The notes beneath the pieces were generated by a model. That model did no database searches. It saw only the letters and a program-made list of their open reading frames with translations, and was not told where the DNA came from. The position numbers and the translations under genes are program-made. From NCBI GenBank assembly GCA_903892365.1, contig CAITIF010000954.1:1-7836 (forward strand): DNA of 7,836 nt, read 5' to 3'. The number at the start of each line of letters is the position of its first letter. The first letter of the stretch is position 1. Positions 1 to 6,162 of the stretch are shown piece by piece. The stretch is from an uncultured Pirellula sp. GTDB lineage: Bacteria; Planctomycetota; Planctomycetia; Pirellulales; Pirellulaceae.

Positions 1-104
1 CCGAGCTCGGTAATGTTTGGATCAGAAACTCGGAGATGGTCCGGCAACGCATTATTCTCCGATTGAGCATGCCGGATCAAAATCAAACAGGGAAGATGAT
101 GCAT
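1..104 (-). CDS. Histidine phosphatase family protein (phosphoglycerate mutase-like), N-terminal part, runs off the left edge
   Basis: Reading the minus strand from ATG at 104 gives 34 complete codons before the window ends. Residues 7-18 read LILIRHAQSENN and are followed by a stretch ending DPNITEL. This is the N-terminal signature of the histidine phosphatase superfamily: beta strand 1, then the RHG motif whose His (H12 here) is the phosphoryl acceptor, then the segment before the TxLG turn. The motif reads RHA instead of RHG. Members dephosphorylate small metabolites, sugar phosphates or proteins in the cytoplasm; the substrate cannot be told from this fragment. An in-frame ATG at 179 would add 25 residues, but family members normally begin only a few residues before this strand, so 104 is preferred. 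Neither start has a convincing Shine-Dalgarno sequence. The gene is divergent from the Nudix gene at 375. The plus-strand frame over the same bases (3-119) is open but matches nothing I know. Confidence 0.78.
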   Translation of the reverse strand, partial: MHHLPCLILIRHAQSENNALPDHLRVSDPNITEL

Positions 105-227
105 GAAGATTTTCGCTGATTGATCGCGAGTGTTACGGAAACGTGAATAAAAACAAAGGCCAGCAATGTACTTAGCCATCGGCTCTTCGTCAAAAGCCCA
201 TTTCCGGTTATTTATAGCGGCTGACTT

Positions 228-297
228 GAGCCGTAGGCGCTAGCCGCGACAGTTATTTCCTTCTTGGAATCATTTCTGCGGCTAGCGTCCGCGGCTC
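228..297. repeat. GCTAGC-centred imperfect inverted repeat, copy 1
   Basis: Arms at 228-247 and 278-297 are 20 nt each and complementary at 17 of 20 positions. The core of each arm is GCGGCTAGCG or its complement, and the loop of about 30 nt is AT-rich. A further half unit, GGGCTAGCGACC, lies at 311-322. Because the repeat sits between two divergent genes it is unlikely to be a transcription terminator. A dispersed REP-like palindrome is the simplest reading, and the similar structure at 2017-2072 supports that. A role in promoter structure for the flanking genes is possible but not shown. The rest of the 270-bp divergent gap (105-374) must hold promoters for both flanking genes, but I could not assign them with confidence. 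Confidence 0.75.
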
Positions 298-374
298 CTT
301 AGGAAAATCCGGGCTAGCGACCTTGGTCGAGTAGAAATAATCTGTTGTTAAAGATACCCTAGACGCAAAACGTA

Positions 375-1052
375 ATGACTCGTGCAAGGGACGCTAAATC
401 CATGTGGGCAAATCTGCCTGAATTAGTTCGAAAAAAAGCTTGGGAGACAAAATCCTTGCATATGCGTTGCGACGCTCACCTCGATGTGGCTCCGGAATTC
501 GCTTTCGGAAGACATCGTGGACCAGCGCCTTGTTTTGCACATCATGCAGCAGTGCTGATCGGGCTGGTCCCAAATGCCAGTGGCTCATGGAGCATCCCAC
601 TGACCGTTCGCGCAAAAAACCTAGCGGATCACGCTGGGCAGATTTCTCTACCTGGAGGCCGATCGGAGGCGGGTGAAACGACTTGGCAAACGGCGACTCG
701 CGAGTTCAGCGAGGAGCTTGGATGCAGCTTAGACTACATCCTTCCCGTAGCGCAGCTTCATCCCGTTTTTGTCTATGCCAGTCGCCATGTGGTGCTTCCC
801 ATGGTCGCAGTATGCACACGACCAATCGAATTCACGCCGAATCCAGACGAAGTTGCTGAATTGATTTTTCTTCCGTTGGAAGATCTGATCGACGATCAGG
901 CAATCCGAATCGGGACCATGCAACGCGGTACCACCCATTTTGAAGTCCCAGGGTTCTGGGTCGACGAACACTTCGTCTGGGGAGCAACCGCCATGATCCT
1001 AGCCGAACTTCGATCGATCGTTCGAGAATTACAACACGGAATCGATCACTAA
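375..1052 (+). CDS. Nudix hydrolase, CoA pyrophosphatase type (NudL/YeaB-like)
   Basis: This is a 225-residue cytoplasmic hydrolase expected to cleave CoA or CoA derivatives (perhaps oxidised CoA) to 3',5'-ADP and phosphopantetheine compounds. The full Nudix box is present: G95, E101, then R109-E110-F-S-E113-E114-L-G116, whose glutamates bind Mg2+. Just ahead is the CoA-Nudix signature, with R79, L83 and HAGQISLPGG at 86-95, which separates this subgroup from other Nudix enzymes. About 50 residues precede the fold. The start is uncertain: ATG 375 has no Shine-Dalgarno sequence, while in-frame ATG 402 has AAGGGA about 10 nt upstream and would remove nine residues. The gene ends 25 bp before the dehydrogenase at 1078, so the two are probably cotranscribed, but no shared pathway is evident. 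The family call is firm; CoA specificity rests on the signature alone. Confidence 0.9.
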   Translation: MTRARDAKSMWANLPELVRKKAWETKSLHMRCDAHLDVAPEFAFGRHRGPAPCFAHHAAVLIGLVPNASGSWSIPLTVRAKNLADHAGQISLPGGRSEAGETTWQTATREFSEELGCSLDYILPVAQLHPVFVYASRHVVLPMVAVCTRPIEFTPNPDEVAELIFLPLEDLIDDQAIRIGTMQRGTTHFEVPGFWVDEHFVWGATAMILAELRSIVRELQHGIDH

Positions 1053-1077
1053 AGAGATCACTTAGGAAAGTAAAACC

Positions 1078-1860
1078 ATGGATCTTCAACTTGCCAACCG
1101 CATCATTTTGGTCACAGGTGGCGCGAAGGGAATAGGCGAGGCCTGCACCAAAACATTAGCGAAGGAACACGCAGTCGCATGCATTCTTGGTCGCAATCCT
1201 ACCGAAGCAAGCTCACTGTGCGAATGGGCTAGCGACCAATCCTTGCAAGTGGAAAGCTACGCATGCGAACTTACCGCCCCCGAGAGCATTCTCGATGCGG
1301 TGCAGCAGGTGCTTAACAAACACGGACGCATTGATGGTGTCGTCAACAACGCCGGCGTCAATGATGGAGTTGGTCTGCGCGACAGTGTCGAGGCGTTTCG
1401 TTCCTCGCTCGAGAAGAACTTGGTCCCCGCTTTTGTTCTTGTCCAAGCTTGCTTGGATTCGCTCATCAAAACCAAGGGTGCCATCGTCAACATCAGCAGC
1501 AAATGCGCCACCACCGGACAGGGAGGAACCAGTGGATATGTCGCTGCCAAAGGTGGCTTGAACAGCCTGACTCGCGAATGGGCCCTTGATTTGGCCAAGT
1601 ATGGAATTCGCGTCAATTGCGTTGTGCCCGCCGAAGTCATGACCCCGATGTACGCTCGATGGATTGAAAGCCGCCCCAACCCAGGCGAGACACTGCAACG
1701 CATCGAAAAGTCCATTCCTCTGGAAAATCGCATGACCAAAGCGGTGGAAATTGCAGAAACGGTCGCTTTTCTCCTTTCGCCTTGCAGTTCCCACACGACA
1801 GGACAGATCATGTTTGTCGACGGGGGATACACGCACTTTGATCGCGCATACCAAGCCTAG
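1078..1860 (+). CDS. Short-chain dehydrogenase/reductase, L-fucose dehydrogenase-like
   Basis: This is a 260-residue classical SDR. It has the dinucleotide-binding TGGAKGIG at 13-20, NNAG at 90-93, and the catalytic set N114, S141, Y154 and K158 (YVAAK). It ends in the usual GQIMFVDGG strand at 242-250. The segments SSKCATTGQGGTSGY, LTREWALDL and PLENRMT resemble, from memory, the SDR group that includes bacterial L-fucose dehydrogenases, which oxidise L-fucose to the lactone. That would suit a marine planctomycete degrading algal fucose polysaccharides, but the substrate is inferred. Strand beta-2 ends in GRN with no Asp, which leans towards NADP(H). AGGAAAG at 1064-1070, seven bases before the ATG, is a good Shine-Dalgarno sequence and fixes the start. 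The gene probably forms an operon with the Nudix gene. No other fucose-pathway gene is in the window. Confidence 0.88.
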   Translation: MDLQLANRIILVTGGAKGIGEACTKTLAKEHAVACILGRNPTEASSLCEWASDQSLQVESYACELTAPESILDAVQQVLNKHGRIDGVVNNAGVNDGVGLRDSVEAFRSSLEKNLVPAFVLVQACLDSLIKTKGAIVNISSKCATTGQGGTSGYVAAKGGLNSLTREWALDLAKYGIRVNCVVPAEVMTPMYARWIESRPNPGETLQRIEKSIPLENRMTKAVEIAETVAFLLSPCSSHTTGQIMFVDGGYTHFDRAYQA

Positions 1861-1901
1861 TGACTTGGAATCCGTAACGAAGCTAGCGCCTTGTGATGTT
1901 G

Positions 1902-1933
1902 CGCATGTTTGGCCCAGTTTCGCATGTTAGGCC
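1902..1933 (+). repeat. Short direct repeat CGCATGTTnGGCC, two copies 19 bp apart
   Basis: The sequence CGCATGTTTGGCC at 1902-1914 recurs as CGCATGTTAGGCC at 1921-1933, with 12 of 13 bases matching. The 19-bp spacing is close to two helical turns, so a pair of protein-binding sites is conceivable. A small duplication is equally likely. Confidence 0.45.
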
Positions 1934-2016
1934 TAGAGGGCCGACATATCCAATGCCGGTGGCGCGAGCCAAATGGCACTCACTTTGTAGTTTGCGCAAG
2001 CAAATTACTGGGCCGC

Positions 2017-2072
2017 GGGCGCTAGCCGCGTTACGGCTTCCCTGCCAAATACGGTTATCGCGGCTAGCGCCC
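2017..2072. repeat. GCTAGC-centred perfect inverted repeat, copy 2
   Basis: Arms GGGCGCTAGCCGCG (2017-2030) and CGCGGCTAGCGCCC (2059-2072) are perfectly complementary over 14 bp, and partial pairing continues outward for five or six more positions. The loop is 28 nt. The arms share the core of the structure at 228-297, so this is a second copy of the same dispersed element with different loop and flanks. No T-tract follows, so a classical intrinsic terminator is not indicated. The position, between the stop of the dehydrogenase gene and a new gene run, would still allow a role in 3'-end protection of the upstream mRNA. Confidence 0.82.
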
Positions 2073-2209
2073 GAGGCTCAAGCAAAACCGTCAAAACGAC
2101 AAACAAGCTCGAAGCAAACGCAAAGATTGCCAAAGACTTGGCATTTCGCAAAATCCAGTTCAGAAGTACGATTTTGGCAGCGTTTGTCCCAAGATTTATC
2201 TAAGAGATT

Positions 2210-2803
2210 ATGAAAATGGCCAAAAAGAAAAAAGCTGCTACGAAGTCCAGTTCCAAGAAGCCGGGCCGAATTGTTATGCGGACAGGTGAAGCCCTGGTGG
2301 AAGCCGAACCAGCATGGTCTGCCGCAGAACCTGAAGTGGTGATTGGAGAATTGGATGGACCCGTTGGATACGCCATCGCTCAGATGATCGGAAACCAAGC
2401 CAAAGGTCACTCCAAGATTTTCGCCATCCTCAATTGTGATGTTCAAGTGAAGCCGGCAACCGTCATGGTCAGCAAGGTCACAGTCAATTCCGAAAAATAC
2501 ACCAACATCCTTATGGGAACCGTCCAAGCAGGAATCGCTCACGGTGTACTGGACGCTGTTCGCGCTGGACATATCCCGAAATCGAAAGCCAACGATCTCG
2601 GCATCATCGTCTCCGTCTGGTTGGATCCATCCATTGTAGACGCCAAATACGATCCAGAGATTCTGTTCCGAACCAATCGCGAAGCGACAACCAAGGCGAT
2701 CGCTAAGGCTATGAACCATGAACCGTCGATCGATTTCTTGCTGGCCAATCAAGATTCGATCCCGCACTTCTTTCATCAACTCGCGTTAGACGGCAAACTA
2801 TAA
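2210..2803 (+). CDS. Formaldehyde-activating enzyme (Fae)-like protein, divergent paralogue
   Basis: This 197-residue protein shows the Fae fold signature: GEALV at 26-30, VIGELDGPVGYAIAQ at 44-58, the highly conserved QVKPATV at 79-85 followed by VSKVTV, then IPKSKANDLGIIVSVW at 122-137, and an NREATTKAIAKAM helix at 156-168. True Fae condenses formaldehyde with tetrahydromethanopterin in the cytoplasm. The stretch between GEALV and VIG, which carries the proposed acid/base His17 in Methylorubrum Fae, is about two residues longer here and contains no histidine. The canonical reaction is therefore doubtful. The protein also has a Lys/Ser-rich N-terminal tail (about residues 2-20) and some 29 extra C-terminal residues. 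Planctomycetes are known to carry several Fae paralogues of unknown function, and this is probably one. ATG 2210 or ATG 2216 could be the start; neither has a strong Shine-Dalgarno sequence. It is the first gene of a tight four-gene run. Confidence 0.85.
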   Translation: MKMAKKKKAATKSSSKKPGRIVMRTGEALVEAEPAWSAAEPEVVIGELDGPVGYAIAQMIGNQAKGHSKIFAILNCDVQVKPATVMVSKVTVNSEKYTNILMGTVQAGIAHGVLDAVRAGHIPKSKANDLGIIVSVWLDPSIVDAKYDPEILFRTNREATTKAIAKAMNHEPSIDFLLANQDSIPHFFHQLALDGKL

Positions 2804-2804
2804 A

Positions 2805-3686
2805 TTGCCAAGCTTGAGCTACCTTCAGGCCGTTTTGGCTTACGTTTTGTGGGGCATCTTCCCTTTGTATTGGAAGCTGCTCCCTCGCGAAAATTCATTC
2901 GAAATCATTTGTCACCGGATTGCCTGGTCCCTGCTGACGCTGGTTATCTGCATCAGCATCGTTCGTCAATGGAAAGATGTTGGCGCAGTACTTCGGGATA
3001 AAAAACGACTGGGGCTCTGTTGTATCGCAGCCTTTTTGATCAGCACCAACTGGTTCGTGTTCATTTGGGCGGTTCAGCAGAAGTACGTTATCGAGAGCAG
3101 CTTGGGATACTTCATCAATCCCATGTTTAACGTCGTATTGGGAGTCATCCTTTTTAAGGAACGCCTCCACCCCCTGCAGTGGCTGGCCGTGGCCATCGCC
3201 GCCACGGGACTGCTGGTGATGACCGCCGGGAATGATGGCTTCCCTTGGCTGGCGGTGACACTGGCAACTAGCTTCGCTCTGTATGCTGCCGTTAAGAAAA
3301 AAACAACCCTTCCTGCCATCGCCGGCCTTGGAATGGAAACGGCAATCTTGCTTCCGATCGCTTTAGCCGCCATCGCCTATTTTTCCTACGCGAGTCCTCA
3401 AGCTTCCAATCGCACATCGACGGAATGGGGCTTGCTTCTCTTTGGTGGACCGATCACAACAATCCCCTTGGTTTTATTCGCTGCAGCGGCCAAAAAAGTC
3501 CCGATGGCGGCGATGGGGATGCTCCAATACATCGCTCCAAGTTTGCAGTTTGCCTTTGGCATATTTTTGTTTCAGGAGGTCGTGTCACCCCAAAGGCTTT
3601 TTGGATTTGGAATCGTTTGGTTAGCTTTAGTTGTATTTACTGGGTATTTGATCGCTTCCGCTCGGTACCAAAAGAAGTTAACGTAA
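2805..3686 (+). CDS. rarD: RarD-type EamA (drug/metabolite transporter superfamily) permease
   Basis: This is a 293-residue inner-membrane protein with about ten hydrophobic segments forming two EamA repeats. It carries RarD hallmarks: AYVLWGIFPLYWKLL near the N-terminus, CHRIAWSL after helix 1, NWFVFIWAVQ, and SLGYFINPMFNVVLG followed by FKERL. Length and motif order match the RarD family (E. coli RarD is about 296 residues). RarD proteins were named for chloramphenicol sensitivity, but their natural substrate is unsettled. The only start that gives a normal N-terminus is TTG at 2805, a single base after the stop of the Fae-like gene. No Shine-Dalgarno sequence precedes it, so translation is probably coupled to the upstream gene. 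It is followed after 52 bp by the amino acid permease. Confidence 0.92.
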   Translation: MPSLSYLQAVLAYVLWGIFPLYWKLLPRENSFEIICHRIAWSLLTLVICISIVRQWKDVGAVLRDKKRLGLCCIAAFLISTNWFVFIWAVQQKYVIESSLGYFINPMFNVVLGVILFKERLHPLQWLAVAIAATGLLVMTAGNDGFPWLAVTLATSFALYAAVKKKTTLPAIAGLGMETAILLPIALAAIAYFSYASPQASNRTSTEWGLLLFGGPITTIPLVLFAAAAKKVPMAAMGMLQYIAPSLQFAFGIFLFQEVVSPQRLFGFGIVWLALVVFTGYLIASARYQKKLT

Positions 3687-3738
3687 CGACTTCGTTAGAA
3701 ATCGATGAATTCACGTCCTTGGGTCGAGTTCGAATCGC

Positions 3739-5439
3739 ATGAGCCAGTCGTCACTTTGGGATCGCCTTTTTCGCAAGAAATCCATTCAACAGCTTCATGA
3801 CGAGTCGAGTCAGAGGGATGTCGATGGGCATTCTCTCAAGCGAAGCCTCGGGCTTGTCGATCTGACCTGTTTCGGTATTGCCGCCGTCGTAGGGGCCGGA
3901 ATCTTTTCAACACTTGGCAAAGCTGCAGCAGACGGCGGGCCTGCCGTTGCTATTTTATTTCTATTGACCGCCATCGCATGCTTGTTCTCCGCTTTGTGCT
4001 ATTCGGAATTCGCATCTCGAATCCCCGTCAGCGGAAGCGCCTACACCTATTCTTACGTCGTTTTCGGTGAATTGGTTGCTTGGCTCATTGGCTGGAACTT
4101 GTTGATGGAGTATGCCATCGGCAACAGCGTCGTCGCCTTTTCCTGGTCGGACTACTTTTCCAACCTGCTAAATGGGTTTGGGATGCCGCTTCCAGATTGG
4201 TTGCAGACAGACTACTACTCCTGCGCGGAAGCGTTACGCAATCAAAATCTTCTGGAAGAGGACGCCGCGAAACAAGCGGCCCGCTCCAAGCTCATCGAAA
4301 TATGGAACGGAGCCCCCGAACTGGCTGGACTGAGAATCATTCTGGACCTCCCCGCATTGATGCTCAACTTCATTGTGACCTTTTTGGTTTACGTCGGAAT
4401 TCAGGAATCCAAGATTGTTAGCAACGCCATGGTGGCTCTGAAACTTTCCGTGGTCATCGGCGTGATTTTGATCGGCGCTTTCTATGTCAAACCGGACAAT
4501 TGGGTTCCCTTCGCACCCAATGGGGCAACCGGCGTTTTGCTGGGCATCTCTTCGGTCTTCTTTACCTACATTGGCTTTGATGCCATATCAACGACAGCCG
4601 AAGAGTGCAAGAATCCCAAACGAGACTTGCCTCGTGCAACCATGCTGACATTAGGTATTTGCACATGCCTTTACGTCGCATTGTCTTTTGTCATCACTGG
4701 AATGGTCAGTTACAAGGAATTGAGAGTCGACGATCCACTTGCAATCGTGTTCTCGAAGAACAATCTGAATTGGCTTTCCGGTGTTGTGTCCCTCAGCGCG
4801 GTGGTGGCCATGGCAAGCGTGTTTCTCGTGTTTCAGCTAGGACAGCCGCGCATCTTTCTGAGCATGGCCCGTGATGGATTGATCCCCAAACGTTTTGCAT
4901 CGATCCATCCAAGATTTAAGACCCCATCATTTGCGACCATCATCACAGGCATCGCTGTCGCGCTGCCAACCTTATTCCTGAATTCCCAGTTGGTCACTGA
5001 CCTTTCTTCCTTGGGAACCTTGTTCGCATTCGTTTTGGTGTCCGGTGGAATCTTGGCCATTAGTCCCAACGATAAATCGCACGGCGACGGCGACAAATCG
5101 GGCTTTCGCGTCCCGTATATCAATGGCCAATACATCGTTACCGGGCTCTTTGTTACCTACAACGGCTTTATGCGAAGCATGCCATCCAACCATGATCTTA
5201 CGCGTGACTGGAGCTGGGAGAAATTCCCTTACCTGACCTTCTACCTCGTGTTCTTGGTTATGAGTATCCTGACATGGCGAAAGCAATGGTCCGTCATCCC
5301 GGTTTTAGGGGTTATCACCAACCTCTACCTTATCGCAGGAATCGGCCATTGGAATTGGCTTCGGTTTGGTGTTTGGTGCGCCATCGGATTGGTTGTTTAC
5401 TACCTGTATGGACTTCGACGCAGCCGAGTCGCAAGCTAA
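3739..5439 (+). CDS. APC-superfamily amino acid permease, cationic amino acid transporter type
   Basis: This 566-residue inner-membrane transporter has a hydrophilic N-terminus of about 35 residues containing KRSLGL. Helix 1 then has the substrate-site glycine motif GAGIF (52-56), followed by E90, PVSGSAYTY (96-104) and WLIGWNLLMEYAIG (115-128). FFTYIGFDAISTTAEE lies in the helix 6 region and the NPKRDLPRA loop follows. These are the landmarks of the CAT/YfnA branch, which moves arginine, lysine, ornithine or polyamines and related amino acids by proton symport or exchange; the substrate is not predictable. A soluble segment at about 153-202, rich in charged residues, separates helices 3 and 4, as in other long bacterial members I recall. 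The last helices end with a basic tail, LRRSRVAS. It lies 52 bp after rarD and 13 bp before the NYN nuclease gene, which suggests one transcript. No good Shine-Dalgarno sequence is seen. Confidence 0.92.
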   Translation: MSQSSLWDRLFRKKSIQQLHDESSQRDVDGHSLKRSLGLVDLTCFGIAAVVGAGIFSTLGKAAADGGPAVAILFLLTAIACLFSALCYSEFASRIPVSGSAYTYSYVVFGELVAWLIGWNLLMEYAIGNSVVAFSWSDYFSNLLNGFGMPLPDWLQTDYYSCAEALRNQNLLEEDAAKQAARSKLIEIWNGAPELAGLRIILDLPALMLNFIVTFLVYVGIQESKIVSNAMVALKLSVVIGVILIGAFYVKPDNWVPFAPNGATGVLLGISSVFFTYIGFDAISTTAEECKNPKRDLPRATMLTLGICTCLYVALSFVITGMVSYKELRVDDPLAIVFSKNNLNWLSGVVSLSAVVAMASVFLVFQLGQPRIFLSMARDGLIPKRFASIHPRFKTPSFATIITGIAVALPTLFLNSQLVTDLSSLGTLFAFVLVSGGILAISPNDKSHGDGDKSGFRVPYINGQYIVTGLFVTYNGFMRSMPSNHDLTRDWSWEKFPYLTFYLVFLVMSILTWRKQWSVIPVLGVITNLYLIAGIGHWNWLRFGVWCAIGLVVYYLYGLRRSRVAS

Positions 5440-5452
5440 AGACGTCGTTACC

Positions 5453-5965
5453 ATGCGTTTGCTGATCGATGGCTACAATTTGATGTTTCAAAGCGTCGTC
5501 GTGAACTCTAAAAAGGATGGCAAAAACGCTCTTAGGATTGCACGAGGCCGATTGATGGAACAACTGATCGCGTTGCTTGAACCCGAGGAACGTCCTCAAA
5601 CCATGATCGTCTTCGATGCCAACAACGCTCCACCCGGCTTGCCAGAACGCTTGAGCCAACAAGGGATACAGTTGATCTTCGCTCGCGACTGGGCATCGGC
5701 CGACGAACTCATTCAATTCGAGATACGAAAGCATCCGACCCCAAAACGATTGACGGTTGTGTCGTCCGACCATGCGATCCACAAAAAGGCAATCGCTCGT
5801 GGCGCTCGCGTGCTGGACAGCGATCATTGGCTGGAGGAACGACAACAGCTGCTTTCCGAACGCATGGAACAATCTCAAAATCCAGAACCATCGCCGCTTG
5901 AAGAAAAACAACGCCGATTATCCGAACAAGAGCGAGATCAATGGCTTCGCGATTTCGGACTGTAG
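5453..5965 (+). CDS. NYN/PIN-like ribonuclease, YacP/Rae1 family
   Basis: From ATG 5453 the product is 170 residues, the same size as Bacillus YacP (Rae1), a ribosome-associated endoribonuclease that cleaves certain mRNAs during translation. It begins with the diagnostic RLLIDGYNLM strand (D6, N9), then has VFDANN (D55), FARDWASADELI (D84, E85) and VVSSDHAI (D106). These acidic residues would form the Mg2+ site of an NYN domain. The C-terminal third (about 125-170) is charged and probably helical, with many Glu, Gln and Arg. The frame is open upstream to ATG 5366 and ATG 5408, but those starts lie inside the permease gene and add residues before the first strand that the family lacks. ATG 5453, 13 bp after the permease stop, fits best. 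This is the last gene of the run; the next gene is convergent. Confidence 0.88.
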   Translation: MRLLIDGYNLMFQSVVVNSKKDGKNALRIARGRLMEQLIALLEPEERPQTMIVFDANNAPPGLPERLSQQGIQLIFARDWASADELIQFEIRKHPTPKRLTVVSSDHAIHKKAIARGARVLDSDHWLEERQQLLSERMEQSQNPEPSPLEEKQRRLSEQERDQWLRDFGL

Positions 5966-6047
5966 TCTATGCGTTGCTTAGCCCTCCACTTCAACAGATG
6001 TGCCTAACGGTCGTGGTCGAAGATTGGCTCTGGTTTTGCGTCCTTTC

Positions 6048-6101
6048 GAGTACGAGTACCGTGTCACTGAGTACGAGTAAGAGTACGAGTAAGAGTAAGA
6101 G
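6048..6101 (+). repeat. GAGTAC/GAGTAA hexamer tandem array in a convergent intergenic gap
   Basis: Seven GAGTAM hexamers start at 6048, 6054, 6069, 6075, 6081, 6087 and 6093, with one nine-base interruption (6060-6068). The array lies in the 197-bp space (5966-6162) between the NYN nuclease gene and the convergent EamA gene. A frame across it reads alternating Ser-Thr/Ser-Lys (62 codons from 5941, ending in this gap), but that is a by-product of the repeat and not a credible protein. I recall similar GAGTAC arrays from Rhodopirellula-type genomes; their role is unknown to me. No terminator hairpin with a T-tract is visible in the gap for either flanking gene. Confidence 0.8.
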
Positions 6102-6162
6102 GAAATCCGAGCCGATACACGAACTATGAATGGAATTCAAAAGATCAGGCGAAGTCACTTTG

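Larger units (their letters stand above)
1861..2209. other. 349-bp intergenic region rich in short repeats, no convincing gene
   Basis: The gap separates two same-strand genes. It contains an isolated half unit AGCTAGCGCC at 1881-1890, a 13-bp direct repeat at 1902-1933, and the strong GCTAGC inverted repeat at 2017-2072. It also has an 8-bp inverted pair, GGCCCAGT (1911-1918) and ACTGGGCC (2007-2014). An open frame of 106 codons from 1893 crosses it, but its product is low-complexity, matches no family I know, runs through both hairpin arms and overlaps the next gene. I treat it as non-coding. The promoter of the Fae-like gene probably lies near 2080-2200, but no clear -35/-10 pair can be named. 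Confidence 0.6.

Noticed and set aside
3..119. Plus-strand open frame at the left edge
   Set aside because: It is only 38 codons with no motif, while the minus strand over the same bases encodes an unmistakable histidine phosphatase N-terminus.
1226..1237. GGGCTAGCGACC in the dehydrogenase gene, identical to 311-322
   Set aside because: It is a 12-base match inside well-conserved coding sequence with no paired arm nearby; chance is the simplest explanation.
1213..1854. 213-codon frame antisense to the dehydrogenase
   Set aside because: It is a shadow of a gene with complete SDR motifs; the product shows no family signature.
1893..2213. Open frame of 106 codons in the intergenic gap
   Set aside because: It crosses both arms of the GCTAGC hairpin and the direct repeats, has a low-complexity basic product without recognisable motifs, and overlaps the start of the Fae-like gene.
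2078..2779. 233-codon frame antisense to the Fae-like gene
   Set aside because: The opposite strand encodes a clear conserved family; this frame is rich in Cys, His, Phe and Asp in the manner of an antisense shadow and has no motifs.
5366..5452. Upstream start extension of the NYN nuclease
   Set aside because: It would overlap the permease gene by 74 bp and add residues before the first conserved strand; ATG 5453 matches the family N-terminus.
6048..6101. Hexamer array as a CRISPR
   Set aside because: The units are six bases and contiguous; there are no spacers and no cas genes.
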